This document shows positions 28,226-36,787 of a stretch of 64,000 nucleotides of DNA, in pieces. Made by a program: the position numbers and the translations under genes. The stretch is from Bordetella genomosp. 2 (GTDB taxonomy: Bacteria; Pseudomonadota; Gammaproteobacteria; Burkholderiales; Burkholderiaceae_B), in the NCBI RefSeq assembly GCF_002261345.1, contig NZ_NEVT01000003.1:744001-808000 (forward strand), written 5' to 3'. Under the pieces are notes generated by a model, which searched no databases, was not told where the DNA came from, and saw only the letters and a program-made list of their open reading frames with translations. The first letter of the stretch is position 1. Each line of letters starts with the position of its first letter.

Positions 28226-28612
28226 ATGGCATCCCAGACTTCCGCATCCTCCGGGCGGCAGCTGGCCGTGCACTTCGCGCGGACCGCGGCGTCCTTCGCG
28301 CGGGCGCGGCCGTTCAACGCCGATATCCTGGTGCAGTTCGGCCCCACGCCGGTGCTGGCGCGGGTGCGCGACGGCGCCGTGGTCGGGCTGGAGACGCAGC
28401 TGCCGCCGCTGCGTTCCTGGGATTTCGCCGTGCGCGCGTCCGAGCGCGCCTGGCGCGAGTTCTGGCGCGCCGTGCCGGCGCCCGGCTGGCACGACCTGTT
28501 CGCTCTCGGCAAGCGCGGCGAATTGAGCGTCGAAGGCAATCTCCAGCCGCTGATGGCCAATCTGCAGTATGTGAAAGACCTGCTGGCCACCGGCCGGGAG
28601 AGCCGGACATGA
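28226..28612 (+). CDS. SCP2-like lipid-transfer domain protein (tentative)
   Basis: 128 aa, ATG at 28226 with an AAGGAAGGAG site. I do not recognise a named gene. The pattern of a beta-hairpin region (NADILVQFGPTPVLARVRDGAVV), a tryptophan-bearing helix (AVRASERAWREFWRA) and a C-terminal segment GELSVEGNLQPLMANLQYVKDLL resembles sterol-carrier-protein-2 domains, which bind hydrophobic acyl chains or sterols. There is no signal peptide, so it is cytoplasmic. The stop overlaps the hydrolase start (ATGA), so the two are likely partners. Confidence 0.6.
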   Translation: MASQTSASSGRQLAVHFARTAASFARARPFNADILVQFGPTPVLARVRDGAVVGLETQLPPLRSWDFAVRASERAWREFWRAVPAPGWHDLFALGKRGELSVEGNLQPLMANLQYVKDLLATGRESRT

Positions 28613-29487
28613 GCGTCGAGTTCGAGCCCATCGTGGGCCGCTATGTGCGCCTGGAGATCGCCGGGCGGCCCCACCGAGTCTATTTCGAGGAGGCGGGGCA
28701 GGGCGTCCCGCTGGTCTGCCTGCATACCGCCGGCGCCGACAACCGCCAGTACCGCCATCTCATGTGCGACGACGCCGTGACCGCGCGCTTCCGCGTCATC
28801 GCGTTCGACCTGCCGTGGCACGGCAAGTCGTACCCGCCCGAGGGCTGGCAGGACACCGAGTACCAATTGACCACCGAGCGCTATGTGCAGTCGATCCTGG
28901 CATTCTGCGAGGCGCTGGCGCTGGACCGGCCGGCCCTGATCGGCTGCTCCATCGGCGGGCGCATCGTGCTGGAACTGGCGCGCCTGCATGCCGCGCGCTT
29001 TCGCGCGCTGATCGGCGTGGAAGCCGCCGATTTCCAGCAGCCCTGGTACGACACCGCCTGGCTGCACCGCGGCGACGTGCATGGCGGCGAGGTGTGCGCG
29101 GCGCTGGTCTCCGGGCTGGTGGCGCCGCAATCGCCGCCGGTGCATCGCCACGAGACGCTCTGGCAATACATGCAGAGCGGTCCCGGCGTGTTCCGCGGCG
29201 ATCTGTATTTCTACCGCGTCGACGGCGACCTGCGGGGGCGCCTGGGCGGCATCCGCACCGACGTCTGCCCGCTGTACCTGCTGACCGGCGAATACGACTT
29301 TTCGTGCACGCCCGACGATACCCTGCGCACCGCCGCGGCGATTGCCGGCGCGCAGGTCACCATCATGCGCGAAGTGGGGCATTTCCCCATGAGCGAGAAC
29401 CCGCGGCAATTCCGCGGCTACCTGCTGCCCGTACTGGACGCCATCGCGGCCCGGGAGGGCCTGCCGCCCCCACAGGAGACAATATGA
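28609..29487 (+). CDS. Alpha/beta-fold hydrolase
   Basis: 292 aa. The nucleophile is Ser114 in IGCSIGGR. The acid is probably the Asp of TGEYDFSCTPDD and the base the His of MREVGHFPMSEN. It has the oxyanion HTAG motif (39-42) and the cap region typical of small ester, lactone or carbon-carbon hydrolases. It overlaps the SCP2-like gene upstream and the binding-protein gene downstream by 4 bases each. The substrate is unknown; given the transporter and the metallo-hydrolase in the same operon, an ester or lactone is plausible. Confidence 0.9.
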   Translation: MSVEFEPIVGRYVRLEIAGRPHRVYFEEAGQGVPLVCLHTAGADNRQYRHLMCDDAVTARFRVIAFDLPWHGKSYPPEGWQDTEYQLTTERYVQSILAFCEALALDRPALIGCSIGGRIVLELARLHAARFRALIGVEAADFQQPWYDTAWLHRGDVHGGEVCAALVSGLVAPQSPPVHRHETLWQYMQSGPGVFRGDLYFYRVDGDLRGRLGGIRTDVCPLYLLTGEYDFSCTPDDTLRTAAAIAGAQVTIMREVGHFPMSENPRQFRGYLLPVLDAIAAREGLPPPQETI

Positions 29488-30647
29488 AAACGACCCCTAT
29501 CGCCGCATTGCTGGCCTGCCTGGCCCTGCCGGCAGCCGTCCAGGCACAGGAAACCCTGAAGATCGGCGCGCTGGTGACGCTGTCCGGCGCGGGCGCGTCC
29601 TGGGGCCAGGGCATGAAGAATGCCGCCGAGATCGCGGCCGACCAGGTCAACCAGGCCGGCGGGCTGGAGGTGGGCGGCAAGAAGTACCAGGTCAGTGTGG
29701 TGGCCTACGACGACAAGTACCAGGCCAATGAAGCGGTCACCGTGGCCAACCGCCTGGTATTCGAGGACAAGGTGCGCTACATCATCGGCCCGGTGGGTTC
29801 CGCGCCGGTGCTGGCCATCCAGCCCATCACCGAGAAGAACGGGGTCATCGTGATGACCCTGGGCTTTACCGCCAAGGCGCTGGGGCCGGAAAAATCCTAT
29901 ACCTTCCGCCCCAACGTGACCACCGCCGAAGTGTCGCAGCCGCAGATCGACTGGCTGGTCAAGGCACAGGGCCTGAAGAAAGTGGGCGCGTTGTTTCCCA
30001 ACGACGAGACCGGCCAGCAGATCGCCGCCGATCTCGAGGCGGCGTACAAGAAGGCCGGCGCGGCCCTGGCGGTGAAGGAATTCTTCGAACGCGACCGGGT
30101 CGATTTCGTGCCGCTGCTGACCCGCATGATGGCGCGCGGCATCGACGCGATCGAACTGGACGGCAATTCGCCCACCACGGCGGGCCTGATCGTCAAGCAG
30201 GCGCGCGAACTCGGCTTCGAGGGCAAGATCGTCCGCACCGGCGGCCCGGCCACGCAGGAGATCGTCAATGTGGCGGGCCAGGAGGCCGCCGAAGGCATGT
30301 TCGTGCATACGCCCGTCGATCCCGCGCTGCCATCCACCAAGGCTTATGCCGAGCGGTACGCGGCCAAGTACAAGCATGCAATGAACGGCTTCAGCCCGGC
30401 GTTCTATGACGGCACCAACATGCTGTTCGAGGCCATGCGGCGCGCCGGCACCGTGACCGACACCGCAAAGGTGCGCGACGAACTGGCAAAGCTCCGCGAT
30501 TTCGCCGGCGCATTGGGCACCCTGAACTGGACCGGCAAGGCCATGTACGGCATCGACCACCAGCTGAACGCGCCGTTCTATGTGGCGGAAGTGCAGGGCG
30601 GCAAGGAAGTGATCCGGGCGCGCTGCACGGTCAAGGGATGCCAATAG
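29484..30647 (+). CDS. HAAT-type ABC transporter periplasmic substrate-binding protein
   Basis: 387 aa. Signal peptide residues 1-21 (AAVQA-QETLK). Peripla_BP_6 fold with KIGALVTLSGAGASWGQGMKN, YIIGPVGSAPVLAIQPITEKNGV and LFPNDETGQQIAADLEAAYKKAG. A Cys pair near the C terminus (ARCTVKGCQ) may form a disulfide. The start overlaps the hydrolase stop; the longer frame upstream is a shadow. Its ligand is likely the substrate of the catabolic region rather than leucine, an inference from the operon. Confidence 0.92.
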   Translation: MKTTPIAALLACLALPAAVQAQETLKIGALVTLSGAGASWGQGMKNAAEIAADQVNQAGGLEVGGKKYQVSVVAYDDKYQANEAVTVANRLVFEDKVRYIIGPVGSAPVLAIQPITEKNGVIVMTLGFTAKALGPEKSYTFRPNVTTAEVSQPQIDWLVKAQGLKKVGALFPNDETGQQIAADLEAAYKKAGAALAVKEFFERDRVDFVPLLTRMMARGIDAIELDGNSPTTAGLIVKQARELGFEGKIVRTGGPATQEIVNVAGQEAAEGMFVHTPVDPALPSTKAYAERYAAKYKHAMNGFSPAFYDGTNMLFEAMRRAGTVTDTAKVRDELAKLRDFAGALGTLNWTGKAMYGIDHQLNAPFYVAEVQGGKEVIRARCTVKGCQ

Positions 30648-30656
30648 GAGACGCAC

Positions 30657-31526
30657 GTGGACTGGAGCATCCTGGCCGCGCAGGCGACCATCAACGGCCT
30701 GGTGGTCGGCCTGTTGTACCTGTTGATGGCGGTGGGCTTCACGCTGGTGTTCGGCGTGATGCGCATGGTGAACTTCGCGCACGGCGAGTTCTACATGCTG
30801 GGCGCTTTCGGCGCCTATTTCCTGACCACCGGGCTGGATCTGCCGTTCCTGCCGGCGGTGGCGGTCACGTTCGCCGGCGCCGTCATCGCGGGGGCGTTGC
30901 TGGAATGGGCCGTGCTGCAGCCGTTCCGGCACGACGAACTCAACGGCATGATCGCCACGATCGGGCTGGCGATGATTCTGCAGAACCTGGCGCTGATGTT
31001 CTTCGGGCCCGATCCCTTGTCCATGCCGGCCGTGGCGCGCGGCGCCGTCCGGCTGGGCACGGCGGTGGTGCCGGCTGCGCGCCTCTACGTGGTGGTGTTC
31101 GCGCTGGCCGTGCTGGCGCTGCTGTACGGGTTCCTGCGCTATTCGCGGCCGGGCCGCGCCCTGCGCGCCGTGGTCGAGGATTTCGAGATCGCATCCATCC
31201 AGGGCATACGCGCCCGCATCTACTACCCGCTGGGATTCGGCATCGGCGTCGGCCTGGCGGCGGTGGCCGGGGCGCTGATGGCGCCGTTGTTCTCGGTCTC
31301 GCCGTTCGTGGGCGCCACGCCGCTGCTCAAGGCATTCATCGTCGTCATCCTGGGCGGGCTGGGCAGCATTCCCGGGGCGGCGGCGGCCGGCCTGCTGCTG
31401 GGCCTGGTCGAGAGCTACGCCAGCCTGTTCCTCAGCAGCAGCACCGCCGACATGCTGATCTTCGTCCTGGTGATCGCCATGCTGGTAGTGCGGCCCAAGG
31501 GCCTGCTCGGCAAGGGGGAGGCCTGA
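30657..31526 (+). CDS. HAAT-type ABC transporter permease LivH-like
   Basis: 289 aa with a GTG start and a TAGGAG site. About eight membrane segments. LivH marks: NGLVVGLLYLLMAVGFTLVFGVMRMVNFAHGEFYML, RPGRALRAVVEDFEIASIQGI and GGLGSIPGAAAAGLLLGLVES. Followed 1 bp later by the second permease. Confidence 0.93.
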   Translation: MDWSILAAQATINGLVVGLLYLLMAVGFTLVFGVMRMVNFAHGEFYMLGAFGAYFLTTGLDLPFLPAVAVTFAGAVIAGALLEWAVLQPFRHDELNGMIATIGLAMILQNLALMFFGPDPLSMPAVARGAVRLGTAVVPAARLYVVVFALAVLALLYGFLRYSRPGRALRAVVEDFEIASIQGIRARIYYPLGFGIGVGLAAVAGALMAPLFSVSPFVGATPLLKAFIVVILGGLGSIPGAAAAGLLLGLVESYASLFLSSSTADMLIFVLVIAMLVVRPKGLLGKGEA

Positions 31527-31527
31527 C

Positions 31528-32490
31528 ATGACTGCCTTGTCGCTGACTTCGCAAGCCCGGAGCCGTCCGGCCTGGCGGCTGGCGGGCGCGGCCGCGCTGG
31601 CCGTCGCGGCGGCGTTGCCGTGGTTCGGCAGCCCCTTCGTGCTGCACCTGGCGGTGCTGGCCGCCCTTAACGTGCTCATCGTCAACGGCCTGGCGCTGAT
31701 CAGCCGCTGCGGCCAGCTTTCGCTGGGCCACGCCGCCTTCGTGGCGATCGGCGCCTATGCCTCGGTGCTGGCCGCCAGCCGCCTGGGCTGGAGTTTCGCC
31801 GCGGCCGCTTTGCTGGGCGCGGTCGCGGCCGGGCTGATCGGCGGCGCGCTGGGCTGGGTGATCCTGCGCCTGCGCGGCGTGTACTTCGTGCTGGTGACCT
31901 TCGCGTTCGGCGAGCTGGTGCGGCTGGCCCTGCTCGACGGCGCGGGCTGGAGCGGCGGCGCCAACGGTATCGCCGGCATCCCGGCCGCCTCGCTGCTGGG
32001 CTATGCCTTCGACACGCGGGCCCGCTTCTACGGCCTGGCGCTGGCGGCCGCGCTGCTGTCGAGCGCCGGCCTGTGGTGGCTGTTCCGGCGTCCGCTGGGC
32101 CATGCCATCGACGCCGTGCGCGACAACGCCGCGCTGGCCGAGTCCACCGGCCTGAACGTGCATCGGCTGCAGGTGCTGTGCTTCGTGGCCGGCTGCATGC
32201 TGGCCGCGCTGGGCGGCGCGCTGCAGGCGCGCTATATCGGCTTTGTCTCGCCGGAGTCGTTCAACACAGGTATATCGGTGGCGTTCGTCATCATGCTGGT
32301 CATCGGCGGGCGCCTGTCCGTATGGGGGCCGCTGGTCGGAGCGCTGGTGTTGACGCCGCTGCCGGAGCTGTTCCGCGGCGCCGTGCAGACCCAGCATGTG
32401 TTCTATGGCGCGGCGCTGATTCTGATCCTGCGCTTCCTGCCGGACGGGCTGGCCGGCCTGGCGCGCCACCTGTCCAGGAGTTCCTCATGA
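31528..32490 (+). CDS. HAAT-type ABC transporter permease LivM-like
   Basis: 320 aa. LivM-family permease: NVLIVNGLALISRCGQLSLGHAAFVAIGAYASVL, LRGVYFVLVTFAFGELVRL, RRPLGHAIDAVRDNAALAESTGLNV and PESFNTGISVAFVIMLVIGGRLSVWGPLVGA. The stop overlaps the ATPase start by 4 bases. Confidence 0.93.
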   Translation: MTALSLTSQARSRPAWRLAGAAALAVAAALPWFGSPFVLHLAVLAALNVLIVNGLALISRCGQLSLGHAAFVAIGAYASVLAASRLGWSFAAAALLGAVAAGLIGGALGWVILRLRGVYFVLVTFAFGELVRLALLDGAGWSGGANGIAGIPAASLLGYAFDTRARFYGLALAAALLSSAGLWWLFRRPLGHAIDAVRDNAALAESTGLNVHRLQVLCFVAGCMLAALGGALQARYIGFVSPESFNTGISVAFVIMLVIGGRLSVWGPLVGALVLTPLPELFRGAVQTQHVFYGAALILILRFLPDGLAGLARHLSRSSS

Positions 32491-33269
32491 GCGACGCGCT
32501 TTTGCAGGTGGATGGCCTGTCGCGCCGGTTCGGTGGCCTGGCGGCCCTGCGCGGCCTGTCCTTTACGGTGGCCGAGGGCGAGATCTTCGGCCTGATCGGA
32601 CCCAACGGCGCCGGCAAGACAACCGCCTTCAATGTCATCAGCGGCAGCATGCCCCCGTCGGCGGGCCGCGTGCGCTTCGCCGGCCGCGACATCGCCGGCG
32701 GGCCGCCCAGTCGCGCCGTGGCGGCGGGGCTGGCGCGCACCTTCCAGTCCACCTCGACCTATCCGGCCGTATCGGTGGCCGAGAACGTGTATCGCGGCAT
32801 GTTGTCGCGCCTGGCCGGCTCGGCGGCCGCATGCCTGGCCGGCCGCCGCGACGCCACGCTGGCGCGGCGGCAGGTGGCCGCCGAAGTCGATGGCATCCTG
32901 CGCATGACCGACCTGCTGCCCTGGCGCGATGCGCCGGCCGGCGCGCTGGCCTACGGCCTGCAGAAGAAACTGGGCATCGCCGTGGCGCTGGCCGCGCGGC
33001 CGCGCATGTTGCTGCTGGACGAGCCCGCCGCCGGGCTGAACCATGAAGAATGCCGCGAACTGGGGCGGCTGCTGCGCCGCCTGCGCGACGACCAGGGCCT
33101 GACGCTGCTGCTGGTCGAGCACCACATGGCGCTGGTCATGGAGTTGTGCCAGCGCATTGTGGTGCTGGTGCAGGGCGAGAAAATCGCCGAAGGCACGCCG
33201 CGGCAGATCCGCGAGCATCCGGCCGTCATCGAAGCCTACCTGGGAGCCCCCGACTATGCCCATGCTTGA
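32487..33269 (+). CDS. HAAT-type ABC transporter ATP-binding protein LivG-like
   Basis: 260 aa. Walker A GPNGAGKTT (about 38-46), the signature region ALAYGLQKKLGIAVAL in place of LSGGQ, Walker [16 protein letters not shown] and VEHHMALVM. The degenerate signature is common for LivG-type proteins. The start at 32487 overlaps the LivM-like stop; the C terminus overlaps the next gene by 14 bases. Confidence 0.94.
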   Translation: MSDALLQVDGLSRRFGGLAALRGLSFTVAEGEIFGLIGPNGAGKTTAFNVISGSMPPSAGRVRFAGRDIAGGPPSRAVAAGLARTFQSTSTYPAVSVAENVYRGMLSRLAGSAAACLAGRRDATLARRQVAAEVDGILRMTDLLPWRDAPAGALAYGLQKKLGIAVALAARPRMLLLDEPAAGLNHEECRELGRLLRRLRDDQGLTLLLVEHHMALVMELCQRIVVLVQGEKIAEGTPRQIREHPAVIEAYLGAPDYAHA

Positions 33270-33969
33270 GGTACGCGGCCTGACCGTGCGCTACGGGCCA
33301 CTGGAGGCCGTGCGCGGCATCGACTTCCGGGTCGAGGCCGGCCAGATCGTGGCGCTGGTCGGCTCCAACGGCGCCGGCAAGAGCACCACCCTGAAGGCCG
33401 TGATCGGCCTGGTGCGCGCGGCCGAAGGCGCGATCGAGCTGGACGGCCGCGATATCCGCGCGCAAGGCGCGGCCGCCCGGGTGGCCGCCGGAATCTCGCT
33501 GTCGCCGGAAGGCCGTCGGCTGTTCGGACGGATGTCGGTGCGCGACAACCTGCTGGCGGGCGCCCATGGCGTGCGCTCGCGCGCCGTGGTGCGGCGCGGC
33601 CTGGACGAGGTCTATGCGCTGTTCCCGCGCGTGCATGAACGCCGCGGTCAGCTGGCCGGCTCGCTGTCGGGCGGCGAGCAGCAGATGGTGGCCATCGGCC
33701 GCGCGCTCATGGCCAACCCGCGGCTGCTGATGCTTGACGAGCCGTCGCTGGGCATTGCCCCCAAGATCGTCGGCGAGATCGCCGCGGCCATCGAGCGCAT
33801 CAACCGCGACAAGGGCATGGCCATCGTGCTGGTCGAGCAGAACGCCCGCCTGGCGCTGCGGCTCGCCCATCACGCCTACGCGCTGGAGCACGGCGAGGTG
33901 GTGCGCACCGGACGCGGGGTCGAGCTGCTGGCCGATCCGTTCGTGCAGAAAGCCTACCTGGGGATATGA
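33256..33969 (+). CDS. HAAT-type ABC transporter ATP-binding protein LivF-like
   Basis: 237 aa. Walker A GSNGAGKST, signature LSGGEQQMVAIGRAL, Walker [23 protein letters not shown]. Two ATGs (33256 and 33262) are possible; the first gives MPMLEVRGLTVRYG. It overlaps both neighbours, which shows that the transporter and the downstream hydrolase are translated as one unit. Confidence 0.94.
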   Translation: MPMLEVRGLTVRYGPLEAVRGIDFRVEAGQIVALVGSNGAGKSTTLKAVIGLVRAAEGAIELDGRDIRAQGAAARVAAGISLSPEGRRLFGRMSVRDNLLAGAHGVRSRAVVRRGLDEVYALFPRVHERRGQLAGSLSGGEQQMVAIGRALMANPRLLMLDEPSLGIAPKIVGEIAAAIERINRDKGMAIVLVEQNARLALRLAHHAYALEHGEVVRTGRGVELLADPFVQKAYLGI

Positions 33970-34796
33970 GAGGCATGGCACAGGCATCGACGGGCGCATG
34001 GCCCGAGTATGAGGTCTATGCATTGCGCTACGCGCGCATGCCGCGCCGGCGCGCCGACAATTTCCTGGGCGGGGATCCGCACGACGGCCCCATGCCCATG
34101 GACTTCTTCGTCTGGCTGGTGCGCGGCGCGGGCCGCTGCGTGCTGGTCGATACCGGTTTCAACGCGGCCACCGCGGCGCGCCGCCGCCGCGACCTGCTGG
34201 GCTGCCCGATCGCCGGCCTGGCTCGGCTGGGCGTCGCGCCGGAGCAGGTCCAGGATGTCGTGCTGACCCACTTGCACTACGACCATGCCGGTAACCTGGC
34301 CAAGCTGGTGGACGCGCGGCTGCACGTGCAGGACGCGGAGCTCGACTACGCCACCGGCCGCTGCATGTGCCATGCGCCATTGCGCCATGCCTACGAGGTC
34401 GAGGACGTGGTAACGCTGGTACGGCGCGTCTACCAGGACCGCGTGGTTTTCCACGACGGCGACGCCGTGCTGCACCCCGGCATCGAGCTGCTGAAGATCG
34501 GCGGCCATACCAAAGGGCTGCAGGCGGTGCGCGTGCATACCCGGCGCGGCTGGGTGGTGCTGGCGTCCGACGCCAGCCACTACTACGAAAACATGCAGGC
34601 CGGCCGGCCGTTTCCGATCGTGTTCAATGTGGCGGACATGCTGTCCGGCCACCAGCGCGTCCAGCAGGCCGCCAGCAGTCCCGCGCACGTGGTGCCGGGA
34701 CACGATCCGCAGGTGCTGGCGCGCTACCCGGCCTACCGGGGCGACCCCGACATCGCCGTGCTGCACGAGCCGCCGGCACCGGCGGACGCGTCCTGA
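33966..34796 (+). CDS. Metallo-beta-lactamase-fold hydrolase (AHL-lactonase-like)
   Basis: 276 aa. The zinc-binding motif is THLHYDHAGN (HxHxDH), with further ligands in GGHTKGLQ, ASDASHYYENM and VPGHDPQ. Length and the N-terminal topology (FFVWLVRGAGRCVLVDTGF) resemble N-acyl homoserine lactonases, but in this operon a catabolic lactone or ester is as likely. No signal peptide. The ATG overlaps the LivF-like stop; last gene of the operon. A convergent gene begins 15 bp downstream. Confidence 0.9.
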   Translation: MRGMAQASTGAWPEYEVYALRYARMPRRRADNFLGGDPHDGPMPMDFFVWLVRGAGRCVLVDTGFNAATAARRRRDLLGCPIAGLARLGVAPEQVQDVVLTHLHYDHAGNLAKLVDARLHVQDAELDYATGRCMCHAPLRHAYEVEDVVTLVRRVYQDRVVFHDGDAVLHPGIELLKIGGHTKGLQAVRVHTRRGWVVLASDASHYYENMQAGRPFPIVFNVADMLSGHQRVQQAASSPAHVVPGHDPQVLARYPAYRGDPDIAVLHEPPAPADAS

Positions 34797-34811
34797 AGCG
34801 CGTTGCGCGGC

Positions 34812-35651
34812 CTATTTCCCGGCGCGCGCGTACTCCATGTACAGCCGGTGCGCGCGCTGCGCCAGCGGGCCGTACGGCAGGGCGCGCTGTTCCACGCGGT
34901 TGACGTGGACTACTTTGCCGTAGTTGCCGGTGGAGAACACCTCGTCGGCCTGCTCCACGTCGGCGCGCGTGAGGGCGCGCTCCTGCACGTCCACGCCATC
35001 GGCGCGCAGCAGGGCCAGCACGCGCTGGCGGGTGATGCCGTTGAGGAACGTGCCGTTGACGGCCGGGGTGGCCACGCGGCCGTCCTTGGCGATCCACAGG
35101 TTGGCGGTGGCGAATTCCGCCACGTTGCCGTCGCCGTCGAGCATGATGGCGTTGTCGAAGCCGCGCGCGGCCGCTTCGCGGATGGCGCGCTGCCCGTTGG
35201 GGTACAGGCACGAGGCCTTGGCATCGGTGGGCGCCATGTTGGGCCAGGCGCGCACGAAGCTGGAGAAGCAGGCCGAGAAGCCCTGGCCGCCCGGCATGGG
35301 CACCTTGAATACATGCAGCACGAACTGCGTGCGTTCGGCGTCCGGCAACAGGAAGCCGTCGGCGCAGAAGAACATGGGTTTGATGTACAGCGCCTCGCCG
35401 GCCGGGAAGCGCGCCACGGCCTCCAGGCACAGGTCGCGGATGGCTTCCCAGCCGAGCTGCGGCTGCATCAGCATTTTCTCGGCCGAGCGGACCACGCGCT
35501 GGCAGTGCAGGTCCAGGTCGGGCGTCAGTCCATCGAAGGCGCGCGCGCCGTCGAACACCATGCTGGCCATCCAGAAGGCATGGTCGGCCGGGCCGAGCAA
35601 CTTGGGGTTCTCGGTGGTCCAGCGGCCATCATGCCAGTAAAGCGCTTCCAT
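34812..35651 (-). CDS. Branched-chain amino acid aminotransferase family (PLP fold type IV)
   Basis: 279 aa. PLP-dependent transaminase; the pyridoxal lysine is likely the Lys of PTDAKASCLYPN. Other marks are YWHDGRWT, MVFDGARAF, LYIKPMFFC, FDNAIMLDGDGNVAEFATANLW and ADEVFSTGNYGKV. I chose the ATG at 35651; the frame is open far upstream only as a shadow. D-amino-acid transaminases share the fold, but TATANLW/GITRQRV spacing suits a BCAT. It is slightly shorter than IlvE (309 aa). It ends the minus-strand group that begins with a HAAT transporter, a sensible partner for leucine, isoleucine and valine. Confidence 0.85.
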   Translation of the reverse strand: MEALYWHDGRWTTENPKLLGPADHAFWMASMVFDGARAFDGLTPDLDLHCQRVVRSAEKMLMQPQLGWEAIRDLCLEAVARFPAGEALYIKPMFFCADGFLLPDAERTQFVLHVFKVPMPGGQGFSACFSSFVRAWPNMAPTDAKASCLYPNGQRAIREAAARGFDNAIMLDGDGNVAEFATANLWIAKDGRVATPAVNGTFLNGITRQRVLALLRADGVDVQERALTRADVEQADEVFSTGNYGKVVHVNRVEQRALPYGPLAQRAHRLYMEYARAGK

Positions 35652-35731
35652 GTCGGTCTTTCCTTGATCGGTTGCGCGCCGGAGGGCGCGTCGCCCGCGC
35701 AGCATACACCCGCGGCCGCCGCGCGCGGGAG

Positions 35732-36739
35732 CTACAACTTGGCCTGGACCTTGTCGGCGACTTCGGCCGGCACCCACTGGCGCCAGACATCCGGGTACTT
35801 GCGCAGGAAGTGCAGCGCGGCGCCTTCCGGCTCGGCGCCCTGGTTCTCGAGCCAGCCCAGGGTGTCGTCGATGGCCGGGCCCGGCACGCTGAGTTTTTCG
35901 AAGAATGCCTGCAGCCGCGGGGCCTGGCGGGCGAACTCGGCGTTCAGTCCGGTGACGACCTTGTTGGGCCTGAACTCGGTGGGCACCGGGTTCTCGCACT
36001 TGGGGTCGGTCATGCAGGTATAGGCGGCCTGGTCGAACTTGGGCAATTGCAGCTTGACCAGGTCGAGCGAGCCGACCAGCGCGGTGGGCGTCCAGTAGTA
36101 GAAGACGATGTCGCGCTTGCGCTTGTAGGCCGACACGATGGCGGCCTTCTGCGCGGCGCCCGAGCCCGGCGCGAACATGCTGTATTGGCCTTCCAGGCGC
36201 AGCGCCTTGAGCAGGTTGGTGTTGAGGGTGCCGCACGCCCAGCCGGCCGGGCAGCCGTAGATGCGGCCGCGCGCGGGGTCTTCCGGGTCGGCGAAGACCT
36301 TGGCGTAGCGGGCCAGGTCGGCGGCGCTTTTCAGGTCGGGGTGGCGCTCGGCGGTGTAGCGCGGGATGTACCAGCCTTCGCCCGCGTCGAACACGTGGCC
36401 CGCGGCCAGCACCTTGCCCGATTTCAGGGCCTTGTCCCAGGCGACCTCGATCTGGCCGGGCCAGACCTCCGGGGTGACATCGACGTCGCCGCGCTGCAAG
36501 GCGGCCAGCATGGCGAGGGTCTCGCCGATTTCGACCGAGGTCTCGCAGGCATAGCCGTGCTCGACGATGAAGCGCTCGATGCCCGCCAGCACCAGGTTGG
36601 ACTCCCAGTTCAGGCCGCTGAAGCGCACCGGACGGTCGACCTCGCATTGGCTGGCCGCCGCGGCGGGCGCCGCCCAGGCCAGGGGCGCGGCCGTGGCCAG
36701 CGCCGCCAGGAAGGAAAGAAGGAATCGCGCTACACGCAT
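35732..36739 (-). CDS. Orphan OpuAC-type (glycine betaine/choline/proline) periplasmic binding protein
   Basis: 335 aa. Signal peptide to about residue 29 (AAPAAAA-SQCEV). The fold is that of quaternary-amine binding proteins (OpuAC/ProX): FSGLNWESNLVLAGIERFIVEHGYACETS, DVTPEVWPGQIE, and YYWTPTALVG, with tryptophan and tyrosine residues that could form an aromatic cage. Six cysteines suggest disulfides (GCPAGWACG, CMTDPKCE). No cognate OpuAA/OpuAB ATPase or permease is adjacent; it is inserted between a LivM gene and the aminotransferase. It may work with a remote transporter. Confidence 0.88.
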   Translation of the reverse strand: MRVARFLLSFLAALATAAPLAWAAPAAAASQCEVDRPVRFSGLNWESNLVLAGIERFIVEHGYACETSVEIGETLAMLAALQRGDVDVTPEVWPGQIEVAWDKALKSGKVLAAGHVFDAGEGWYIPRYTAERHPDLKSAADLARYAKVFADPEDPARGRIYGCPAGWACGTLNTNLLKALRLEGQYSMFAPGSGAAQKAAIVSAYKRKRDIVFYYWTPTALVGSLDLVKLQLPKFDQAAYTCMTDPKCENPVPTEFRPNKVVTGLNAEFARQAPRLQAFFEKLSVPGPAIDDTLGWLENQGAEPEGAALHFLRKYPDVWRQWVPAEVADKVQAKL

Positions 36740-36787
36740 GGGCAGTGTCTCCTGGGCTCGCGGTGGCCGAGGAGGCGCCCGCTGGAT

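Noticed and set aside
14522-34796. Recent horizontal acquisition of the catabolic region
   Set aside because: I see no integrase, transposase, tRNA target or obvious change of base composition at either edge; the region looks like long-resident accessory DNA.
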